Shown here one piece after another: positions 1 to 5,481 of a stretch of 7,125 nt of DNA (position 1 is the first letter of the stretch; the number at the start of each line of letters is the position of its first letter). The notes under the pieces are model-generated. The model was given only the letters and a program-made list of their open reading frames with translations, was not told where the DNA came from and made no database searches. This DNA is from Candidatus Woesearchaeota archaeon. GTDB taxonomy: Archaea > Nanobdellota > Nanobdellia > Woesearchaeales > UBA10200. Position numbers and translations under genes: made by a program. The stretch is from positions 1-7,125 of the forward strand of contig JAGVZX010000134.1 of NCBI GenBank assembly GCA_018302185.1, given 5' to 3'.

Positions 1-2
1 AG

Positions 3-845
3 CCGCAAGAAAGCGCATTGGCAACTTCTGGGGGCAAGCATGGCTATGAGATCCTAGAGAGATTTTCACGCAAGAAAAAGGATATCTTGATGAACGGCAT
101 GATCTTGTTCCTTATCTCATCACTTACCAATCCGGCTAAAGTTGAGAGCATAATGATAGACCATGGATTTACTTTCAAACGCGTTGCAAAGCAAAAAGTT
201 TCATTTGAAGAGCTTTATGTCTACACTGCAGAAAAAAATCCAATAATAAAAAGATTAAAAGGTATCAAGAACATAAATTTCCTGGCAAAAGGCCATCGCG
301 GAATTGTATACTCTGGCACATACAAAGGCAAAGATATTGCAATTAAAGTTGATTTGAATCCTGGCGCTGTAAGCAGAGTTGACATGGAGAGCAGATGGCT
401 TAAGATACTTAACAAGAAAAAGATCGGCCCAAAGATGCTGCATTCAGGCAAGGATTTTCTTATCATGGAATATATTGACGGAGAGAAATTGTTTGATTAT
501 GTGCAACACAGCAACAAGAACCAGATAAGGCATGTTATCCAGGATATTTTCAGGCAATGTTATGAGATGGACTTGCTGCAGATAAATAAAGAAGAGATGC
601 ATCATCCTGTTAAGCACATTCTCATAACCACAGATGGCGCAAGGATGATCGATTTTGAGAGATGCAGGAAAACACTTGATCCGAAGAATGTTACACAATT
701 CTGCCAATTCCTTACTTCAGGAAGCTTTGCTTATGGTCTAGAGAATAAAGGTCTTATCATAAATAAAAGGATACTTAAATTTGCTCAGAAATACAAGAAT
801 GATCCATCAAGGAAGAATTTCGATACGATATTAGAAGAGATATAG
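3..845 (+). CDS. HemK2/PrmC-like methyltransferase C-terminus fused to COG2112-type predicted Ser/Thr protein kinase (5'-partial)
   Basis: The frame is open to the window edge, so the 5' end is probably missing; the TTG at 18 (residue 1 below) is unlikely to be the true start. Residues 1-72 resemble the end of archaeal HemK2/PrmC release-factor glutamine methyltransferases: SGGKHGYEIL, a hydrophobic strand with ISSLT, and KVSFEELYVY. The codons for PQESA before the TTG would suit sequence just after an NPPYL motif lying outside the window. Residues 85-245 match the COG2112 predicted kinase family: glycine loop KGHRGIV (91-97), ATP-binding lysine in AIK (K110), helix-C glutamate E124, hinge LIMEYIDG (148-155), HHPVKH (195-200) in place of HRD, IDFE with metal-binding D212, then NVTQFCQFL. 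It is probably a cytoplasmic enzyme. The kinase call is firm; the methyltransferase call rests on motif memory. A downstream gene starts 46 nt later. Confidence 0.75.
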   Translation, partial: PQESALATSGGKHGYEILERFSRKKKDILMNGMILFLISSLTNPAKVESIMIDHGFTFKRVAKQKVSFEELYVYTAEKNPIIKRLKGIKNINFLAKGHRGIVYSGTYKGKDIAIKVDLNPGAVSRVDMESRWLKILNKKKIGPKMLHSGKDFLIMEYIDGEKLFDYVQHSNKNQIRHVIQDIFRQCYEMDLLQINKEEMHHPVKHILITTDGARMIDFERCRKTLDPKNVTQFCQFLTSGSFAYGLENKGLIINKRILKFAQKYKNDPSRKNFDTILEEI

Positions 846-867
846 GGATTTAGGGGAGATATAGAAA

Positions 868-882
868 TTTATAAAAAAGAGG
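868..882 (+). promoter_or_regulatory. TATA-like element and SD-like GAGG before the small membrane protein
   Basis: TTTATAAA lies at 868-875 and GAGG at 879-882. The GAGG is 9 nt before the TTG at 892, a workable Shine-Dalgarno distance if the gene is co-transcribed with the kinase. The TATA element sits about 20 nt before the TTG, slightly close for a leaderless start. Either could drive expression; the two explanations are alternatives. Confidence 0.4.
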
Positions 883-891
883 TTCAATAAC

Positions 892-1272
892 TTGGCACGA
901 AGAAAAAACAGGCAAAATCAGAATAAGTCCGTCTCTAATTCTTCTAGCAGCATTAATAAAAATTCTAAGAAAGAGCATCTCTTCCAGATAGAAATTGATG
1001 CAGCGATGATCATATTCTCTGTCATTGTGATGCTTGCAGTCATATTTCTGTTCACCGCAAATGAAAGAAACCTTACTCCAAACTGCAGCTATCTTGATCC
1101 GCCTATCGTGGATGTGATCGCTCTCTTTGGAAGCGCATTTTTGATAATTGAGGGCATGTGGTCTATAGTCAGAAGTCCGGCATCCCATGCCAAGCAGATA
1201 TTCAGACTACTGAGAGTATTGTTTGCAGTTGCTGTGTTGACAATGCATGTGCTGCAGATCAAATATGGCTGA
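892..1272 (+). CDS. small three-helix membrane protein, unknown function
   Basis: The 126-residue product has a basic, Asn/Ser-rich N-terminus of about 30 residues (starting ARRKNRQNQNK) followed by three hydrophobic stretches: about 36-55, 72-92 and 103-122. The positive-inside rule would put the basic N-terminus in the cytoplasm. I do not recognise a family. The TTG start was chosen because the frame has a TAG at 862-864 and no ATG or GTG between that stop and 892; a GAGG motif lies 9 nt upstream. The lone cysteine (C65) lies in the loop between helices 1 and 2, on the outer side in this topology. The gene follows the kinase fusion by 46 nt and may be transcribed with it. The antisense frame here is an uninteresting shadow. 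Confidence 0.65.
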   Translation: MARRKNRQNQNKSVSNSSSSINKNSKKEHLFQIEIDAAMIIFSVIVMLAVIFLFTANERNLTPNCSYLDPPIVDVIALFGSAFLIIEGMWSIVRSPASHAKQIFRLLRVLFAVAVLTMHVLQIKYG

Positions 1273-1317
1273 TGCTTTTACATGGTCATAACGATAAAAA
1301 GTAAATAACCAATACTA

Positions 1318-1327
1318 TTAAATATAA
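1318..1327 (+). promoter_or_regulatory. TATA box, leaderless promoter of the hibernation-factor-like gene
   Basis: TTAAATATAA is centred about 25 nt before the ATG at 1347, so transcription should begin at or next to the start codon. There is no Shine-Dalgarno sequence in front of the ATG, which agrees with a leaderless mRNA. Confidence 0.65.
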
Positions 1328-1346
1328 CAAGATATACACTATTAAA

Positions 1347-1670
1347 ATGGACAACATACAATATGTAGGCACAGACAAATTATCTGCAGATGAATTGACA
1401 GTTGCAAAAGCAGTCTGCTCTTCATACTATGGCAAATTAGAGAGAGAAGTAAAAAAGATAACACAGCTTATTGTGCACATAAAGCCGCAGAGCAAAGGCG
1501 GAAACAGGAAGCGTTATCAGGTTATTGCAAGACTGCATACTCCTAGAAAAATATTTGAATCAGATGTTCTCGAATGGGATCTAAGCAAAGCAGTGCATAC
1601 TGCATTGGAAGATATAAAAAAAGAGATACAGCACAGGTGCCATTCAGATGGCAGGGATAATAAGTGCTAG
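1347..1670 (+). CDS. HPF/RaiA-like putative ribosome hibernation or ribosome-binding protein
   Basis: The 107-residue protein has the length and apparent beta-alpha-beta-beta-beta-alpha order of the HPF/RaiA (sigma-54 modulation, S30EA) fold. There is an N-terminal strand (NIQYVG), a helix around residues 15-37 (SADELTVAKAV to KLEREVKK), strands ITQLIVHIKP (39-48) and RYQVIARLHTP (56-66), a further strand near KIFES, and a C-terminal helix WDLSKAVHTALEDIKKEIQ. The segment KPQSKGGNRKRY is basic, as expected of an rRNA-binding surface. In bacteria such proteins bind the 30S decoding centre and silence ribosomes in stationary phase; a like role here is inference. The ATG at 1347 is supported by a TATA box 25 nt upstream. 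The call is from pattern and size, and a different dodecin-sized RNA-binding fold is possible. Confidence 0.55.
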   Translation: MDNIQYVGTDKLSADELTVAKAVCSSYYGKLEREVKKITQLIVHIKPQSKGGNRKRYQVIARLHTPRKIFESDVLEWDLSKAVHTALEDIKKEIQHRCHSDGRDNKC

Positions 1671-1694
1671 GATTTAAGTTAAAACCATCAAAAA

Positions 1695-1706
1695 CTTTAA
1701 AAATAA
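1695..1706 (+). promoter_or_regulatory. TATA box, leaderless promoter of the cysteine-repeat lipoprotein
   Basis: CTTTAAAAATAA is centred 25 nt before the ATG at 1726. It lies between the two genes, 24 nt after the upstream stop, so the lipoprotein has its own promoter and need not depend on read-through. Confidence 0.65.
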
Positions 1707-1725
1707 GCATGTTAATTCTAAGCTT

Positions 1726-2529
1726 ATGGCACTTAAGATCAAGCAAATCTCATTAGCAATAGTATTGATGTTAGTTCTGATATTGTTATTAGTCAGTTCA
1801 TGTACTGTGCCGATCAAACCAACAAATGAAGTCAATCCTGCAATAAAGATTGAGCAGGGCCAGGACAAGAACCTGCCATTAAAAACTCCTGCAGAGCTTC
1901 AGAAAGAAAAGGAAGAATACCTTCTTGACCAGGAGATTCTAAAGGATGCGACAGCCAATCTTGATTCAGGCAGCTGCAAGATAATGAAAAACACATTATT
2001 GCAGGAAACATGTTATGGGAATCTTGCAGAACTGAAGAATGAATTGGATTTGTGCGATAATATCGCAGATGTTTCAACAAAAGAAGGCTGCATTTTGGTT
2101 GTTTCCACAAATACTCTTAATCAAGATGCCTGCTCCAAGATTACAAATAGGGAAAAAAGCAACATCTGCCTAAAAGACATAGCTATCAATAAGAGCAGCA
2201 GCGAATTATGCGCAAAAGTTAATGAAGAGACTCTTGCAGATGAGTGCTATTCGACTATAAGCATTGCAAATAAGGATGCTGAGCTATGTGATAAGATCGC
2301 ATTAGCTGAGAAAAAAATAACCTGCTATTCGACGATAGGTGTAGCAACCAATTCAGTTCCTACCTGCCAAAAGATAACTAGCAAATCAAACCCATTTGCA
2401 AAAGATATCTGCATAGGCAAGATTGCAGTCAACACTAAAAACCTTTCATTATGCGGCTCACTTAAATGGAACGACACCAAGAACACATGCATCGCATTCA
2501 CAAATGATGCGATCAGCAAGGCAAAATAA
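1726..2529 (+). CDS. secreted lipoprotein with seven 26-residue two-cysteine repeats
   Basis: The 267-residue protein starts with a short basic end and a 19-residue hydrophobic stretch ending in VSSC (C26), a good lipobox, so it is probably a lipid-anchored exported protein. Residues 27-80 are a hydrophilic linker rich in Glu and Lys. From residue 84 to 255 there are 14 cysteines at 84, 96, 110, 122, 136, 148, 162, 174, 188, 200, 214, 229, 243 and 255, giving C-x11-C-x13 with a period of 26; only repeat six has three extra residues. The repeat consensus is roughly LCDKI...K..CYSTIA....D, predicted as paired helices. The even cysteine spacing suggests one disulphide per repeat outside the membrane, forming a helical solenoid. 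Function is not known; a binding scaffold on the cell surface is inference. Leaderless promoter upstream. Confidence 0.75.
   Translation: MALKIKQISLAIVLMLVLILLLVSSCTVPIKPTNEVNPAIKIEQGQDKNLPLKTPAELQKEKEEYLLDQEILKDATANLDSGSCKIMKNTLLQETCYGNLAELKNELDLCDNIADVSTKEGCILVVSTNTLNQDACSKITNREKSNICLKDIAINKSSSELCAKVNEETLADECYSTISIANKDAELCDKIALAEKKITCYSTIGVATNSVPTCQKITSKSNPFAKDICIGKIAVNTKNLSLCGSLKWNDTKNTCIAFTNDAISKAK
1975..2490 (+). repeat. seven tandem 26-codon two-cysteine protein repeats
   Basis: This part of the lipoprotein gene encodes seven units whose first cysteines are at residues 84, 110, 136, 162, 188, 214 and 243. Within units the cysteine gap is 11 residues (14 in unit six); between units it is always 13. 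The DNA units have diverged, so the array is old rather than a recent duplication. Units 4 and 5 are the closest pair, sharing CYSTI and a following acidic LC. Confidence 0.85.
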
Positions 2530-2572
2530 TGATGGTTCTAATTAAGTAAAATCTTCTACAAACTTGAGGGTA

Positions 2573-2823
2573 TGTGCATAGCAGCTGCCGCCAATTAAGT
2601 TGGCACAAATCCAGAGACTAAGAGAATGTTGCGACGGGCAATGGTTTGGAGTTACGTCTCCAAACCTACGAATGAAATGAGTATGCCAACTAATTATACA
2701 TCAACTAACACATCACGCAATGCTTTTCTAATGTCACAACTAAACTTCTAAGCGTAGAGGAGGAGCAACTTAGAATATCATCAAAGCCAGTGCCAATTGC
2801 GGCAGCTGCTTCGTAAGTTTTTA
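2573..2823 (+). ncRNA. structured non-coding RNA with closed ends, family not recognised
   Basis: No reading frame of note occurs in the 360-nt gap between the lipoprotein and the first HIT gene, but the sequence folds strongly. The ends 2581-2591 and 2799-2809 pair perfectly over 11 bp. Inside, 2593-2605 pairs with 2684-2695 (12 bp with one bulged A), 2643-2651 pairs with 2658-2666 (9 bp, 6-nt loop), TTGC/GCAA pairs at 2629-2641, and 2746-2752 pairs with 2769-2775 around a purine-rich loop holding GGAGGAG. A G-poor linker (about 2696-2745) appears unpaired. A run of five T at 2818-2822 follows the closing helix and fits an archaeal terminator. A weak TATA-like stretch lies near 2543-2553. 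The next gene has its own promoter, so this is likely a separate transcript. SRP, RNase P and group I intron signatures were looked for and not found. Confidence 0.65.
2811..2823 (+). terminator. T-run terminator of the structured RNA
   Basis: The closing helix of the RNA ends at 2809 and is followed by TTCGTAAG and then TTTTT at 2818-2822. Archaeal transcription commonly stops at such T-runs, so this is a plausible 3' end for the RNA. Confidence 0.45.
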
Positions 2824-2850
2824 CTATTGGCATACAAATTTTCACATATA

Positions 2851-2869
2851 TTTATAAACTTAAATATTT
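2851..2869 (+). promoter_or_regulatory. TATA elements of the first HIT gene
   Basis: Two overlapping candidates occur: TTTATAAA (2851-2858) and CTTAAATATTT (2859-2869). The second is centred 26 nt before the ATG at 2890 and would give a leaderless mRNA, as at other genes in the window; the first would give a leader of about 10 nt. Both separate this gene from the upstream RNA. Confidence 0.6.
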
Positions 2870-2889
2870 CTATACGGGTTGTGAACTAA

Positions 2890-3873
2890 ATGGCGCAGCA
2901 GCAGATGACTCAAGAGCAGGCTCAAGAATTGCAGGAAAGATTAAGCAGGATGTCTCCTGAAGAGCTTCGTGACTATCAAAAGCAAAATTGCATATTCTGC
3001 CATATCTCTTCCGGCAAGCAGCAGGCAAAAAAGATATATGAAGACATAAATTGCTTAGGCGTGCTTGACATCAATCCAGCAAATGCAGGCCATGTTCTAT
3101 TATTGCCCAAAGAGCATTATGCAGTCTTGCCTTTAGTGCCTGATGAAATATTAGGTCATTTGGCAATGGTCGCTAAAGCAATTTCTAATGTTATGCTGAA
3201 AGCTCTTGAAGCAAAGGGAACAACCATCTTTGTTGCAAATGGCGCAGCAGCAGGCCAAAAAGCCCAGCATGTCATGCTTCATATCATTCCCCGAGATGAA
3301 AAAGACGGGCTGAACATTGCAATTCCAAAATATAGGATCAATGATGCCCAGCTAAAGCAGATAAAAGAAAAGCTTGCTCCAAAGATAAAAGAGCTTCTTA
3401 ATTACGCAGAGAAAAAAGAAGAGCAAAAGCCTGAACAAACTTCTGAAGAAAAACCTATTGTTACTATCCCTGCAATGCTCGATGTCAGGAAAAATCCTGA
3501 TGAAAAATTATTAGCAAATAGAAGAACAGAGCCAGATGAGATAGGATTTTCTGAAAGAAAAGAGATTGAGAATAAGCCAAGAGTCATAGATGTTGATGAA
3601 AGTGAAGAAACTCCAGAAGATGACTCACAAGAAGCATCGGCAGAAGAACAAGAAGAATCATCTGATGAAGATAGAGAACATCCTGAAGAAGAACAGGAAA
3701 CTGAAGAAGAAACAGAAAAAGTAACTGAAGCTAAACCACGTAAAAGGAAGCCAAAGAAGAAAGCTGATGATGAAGAAAGTGAATCATCACAAGAAGAGAA
3801 TAAGGAAAACGACTCTTCAGAAAAGCCTAAGTCAGGAGTTGACTTGGATGTAATTGCAAAACTATTCGGTTGA
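2890..3873 (+). CDS. HIT-family protein with altered catalytic motif and long acidic C-terminal tail
   Basis: The 327-residue protein has a Gln-rich helix (1-32), then a HIT domain (about 33-140): zinc-type CIFC (C34, C37), LDINPANAGHVLLLPKEHY (H68, H76) and GAAAGQKAQHVMLHIIPR. The family motif H-x-H-x-H reads H127-V-M129-L-H131, so the middle histidine, the nucleophile in nucleotide hydrolases and transferases of this superfamily, is methionine. Nucleotide binding may persist but normal covalent catalysis should not. A helix (about 153-178) is followed by some 140 residues that look disordered: Glu/Asp/Ser-rich with a basic patch PRKRKPKKK (283-291), ending in hydrophobic VDLDVIAKLFG. Normal HIT proteins have about 110-170 residues. 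A diverged paralogue follows in the same frame and direction, so the pair probably arose by duplication. Confidence 0.85.
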   Translation: MAQQQMTQEQAQELQERLSRMSPEELRDYQKQNCIFCHISSGKQQAKKIYEDINCLGVLDINPANAGHVLLLPKEHYAVLPLVPDEILGHLAMVAKAISNVMLKALEAKGTTIFVANGAAAGQKAQHVMLHIIPRDEKDGLNIAIPKYRINDAQLKQIKEKLAPKIKELLNYAEKKEEQKPEQTSEEKPIVTIPAMLDVRKNPDEKLLANRRTEPDEIGFSERKEIENKPRVIDVDESEETPEDDSQEASAEEQEESSDEDREHPEEEQETEEETEKVTEAKPRKRKPKKKADDEESESSQEENKENDSSEKPKSGVDLDVIAKLFG

Positions 3874-3909
3874 TAAAAAAATAGTGAACATATCCTAAAA
3901 ATAACAAAA

Positions 3910-4389
3910 ATGGCACGCCAAAACTGAGCTTACTTAAACCAGGAGCCTGCGTCATTAGGTCATATTATGCTGGTGCCTAAAGAGCATCATACCATATTTG
4001 AGCAAGTTCCTGATGCTGAAACAGCAAAGATGTTCACAGTTGCAAGCAAATTATCTGCTGCTTTATTTGACAGCCTTAATTTGGGCGGTACAAACATGAT
4101 AATCGCAAATGGTGTGGCTGCAGGCCAGGATATTCCACATGTTGCAATGCATATAATTCCAAGGATGCAACAAGGAGATAACTTAAACTTTGAATGGAAG
4201 CCAAAGCAGCTTAGCGAAGAGGAAAGCTCAATAGCTGAGATAAAGCTAAGGGAAGCATGCGCAAACATCGGTGGCTTTGAATCTGGCGAGAATAAAGTTA
4301 TCGAGCATAAGAAAGAAGCTGCAGATAAGATCATTGATGATGAGGATATTGAGAATTATCTCTTAAAGAGCTTGAACAGGATACCTTGA
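3910..4389 (+). pseudogene. second HIT-family paralogue, interrupted by an in-frame TGA (uninterrupted part 3967-4389)
   Basis: The clean ORF begins at ATG 3967 and gives 140 residues: LVPKEHH, GGTNMIIANGVAAGQ and PHVAMHIIPR, then a helical tail ending YLLKSLNRIP. Homology clearly continues upstream in the same frame: codons 3928-3966 read AYLNQEPASLGHI, the strand that precedes LVPKEH in HIT proteins. An ATG at 3910 is in this frame but is separated by TGA at 3925-3927. No ATG, GTG or TTG lies between that stop and 3967. If translation starts at 3967 the protein lacks the first strands and any CxxC site. The HIT motif reads H58-V-A60-M-H62 (numbering from 3967), so the nucleophile is alanine. 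The rest is intact, so the change is recent, recoded, or a sequencing error; it could also still be expressed from 3967 as a short protein. Confidence 0.6.
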
Positions 4390-5448
4390 TTACTTCCTAG
4401 GCGCATATAAAGCAATTTCTCTTTTATCAGCAACATAAACTTTGCCAGTACCTGATGCAGTAACAATGTTTACACTACCATGGTCCATAGGAAAAAGATT
4501 CTCTGGATCTCCTGTCTCTCTATTATGTATTCCTAAGCTTCCTGAACTATATCCTACTATAACATGGCCGTCTGTAACATCATAATCATTTATTGTTGGG
4601 TCACCTAATTTTTCATGCCTCCATAATAATTTGCCTGTGGTTGCATCTAAAGAAAGAACTTTGCGTAAATCTCTTGTTAACAAGAATAATTGGCTGCCAT
4701 CACGAATAACCCTATTGGTATTTTTCTCAACTTTCCAATTCTGCTTGCCTGTTTCTCTTGACAAAGAAACAACTGAACCATTTTCATCCCACAAAGTTAG
4801 ATATAATTCTGAATCTCCAATTGCCAAAGAAGTGGCAGTTGTACCTGGATCATAAGTGCGAATTGTCTTGCCAGTTTTAGGGTCTAGAACTAGCAAATCA
4901 TCCATTTTTTTAACGCTTACATAGAGATTTCCATTTTCATCATGTCCTAAAATCCTAACTTTAGAACTGAACTCTCTCTGCCAACGTTGTTCTCCTGTAT
5001 TTCTATCATAACCTATTAGATGGTTTTCATCATATGCTCCAAATAGTGTACTCCCATTTACCCAAGCTGTACCTAACTCTCTTTTAAGATCTATTCTTCT
5101 ACGAATCTGCCCTGTTTCAGCATCAACTTCTAAAATTTCATTTTCTTGTCTAGCAAGCAAATACAATAAGCCTTCATCTTCACTATACGGAAAAGCATGA
5201 AACTCTTTGAATTGTTTATGGCTATCAAAAACTTGGTCATAGTTTGTCCATATAACTGAGCCATCTTCTGGATTTATTCCTACTCGCGTATTGTCAGATA
5301 AAATTGCACATAGAATTTCTAAGCCGTTTGATGGCTCTACTAACGCTAGGTTTTTTACATCACCTAATATGTCATGGTAATTAAGGTGTCTGTATTGTTC
5401 TGTATCAATCTTCCATACCTTCTCAAAAGGTGCTATCGTTGCAGCCAT
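4390..5448 (-). CDS. seven-bladed PQQ-like beta-propeller protein, apparently cytoplasmic
   Basis: The 352-residue protein carries seven copies of the D-x-x-T/D-G turn followed by a Trp- or Arg-containing strand, typical of PQQ/quinoprotein-like propellers (PQQ_2/PQQ_3 families): NPEDG (59), DAETG (109), DRNTG (148), DPKTG (189), SRETG (230), DATTG (268) and NRETG (309). The spacing is about 40 residues, so seven blades fill the protein from end to end. There is no signal peptide or membrane helix, unlike BamB or quinoprotein dehydrogenases, and no other domain, so a cytoplasmic scaffold or sensor role is more likely than redox catalysis; that is inference. The N-terminal strand FEKVWKID probably completes the last blade. 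The start is supported by a TATA box about 27 nt upstream on this strand. Its stop codon directly abuts that of the converging HIT gene. Confidence 0.85.
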   Translation of the reverse strand: MAATIAPFEKVWKIDTEQYRHLNYHDILGDVKNLALVEPSNGLEILCAILSDNTRVGINPEDGSVIWTNYDQVFDSHKQFKEFHAFPYSEDEGLLYLLARQENEILEVDAETGQIRRRIDLKRELGTAWVNGSTLFGAYDENHLIGYDRNTGEQRWQREFSSKVRILGHDENGNLYVSVKKMDDLLVLDPKTGKTIRTYDPGTTATSLAIGDSELYLTLWDENGSVVSLSRETGKQNWKVEKNTNRVIRDGSQLFLLTRDLRKVLSLDATTGKLLWRHEKLGDPTINDYDVTDGHVIVGYSSGSLGIHNRETGDPENLFPMDHGSVNIVTASGTGKVYVADKREIALYAPRK

Positions 5449-5469
5449 AGTGCAGCAAAAACAGGCTAT

Positions 5470-5481
5470 AATTTATAAATA
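5470..5481 (-). promoter_or_regulatory. TATA box, leaderless promoter of the beta-propeller gene
   Basis: Read on the minus strand, ATTTATAAATTATAG is centred about 27 nt before the ATG whose A is at 5448. The element is nearly symmetrical, so weak activity to the right is also possible, but no convincing gene begins at the matching place on the plus strand. Confidence 0.6.

Noticed and set aside
850..1188. Antisense ORF of 112 codons opposite the small membrane protein
   Set aside because: Cys/His/Arg-rich random composition and no TATA box; the plus-strand frame has a coherent membrane-protein pattern.
2611..2640. Resemblance of CCAGAGACTAAG and CGACGGG to the R element of group I introns
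   Set aside because: No matching S element (TAGTC) follows to form helix P7, the AATTGCGG-like P element lies on the wrong (3') side, and there are no interrupted exons.
2684..2700. H/ACA guide RNA (ATACA after a hairpin)
   Set aside because: The ACA is too far from the helix base, and no kink-turn or internal guide pocket of the right form is visible.
2573..2823. SRP RNA or RNase P RNA identity for the structured RNA
   Set aside because: The end-to-end helix fits either, but the SRP GGAAG/AGCA helix 8 motif and the RNase P GAGGAAAGTCC and ACAGAA cores are absent.
3925..3927. TGA as selenocysteine
   Set aside because: The position aligns with Leu or another hydrophobic residue, not with a catalytic cysteine, and archaeal selenocysteine use is restricted; no SECIS-like hairpin was recognised.
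3987..4334. Antisense ORF of 115 codons opposite the second HIT gene
   Set aside because: It mirrors a real coding frame, has no promoter and no recognisable protein features; it is a shadow.
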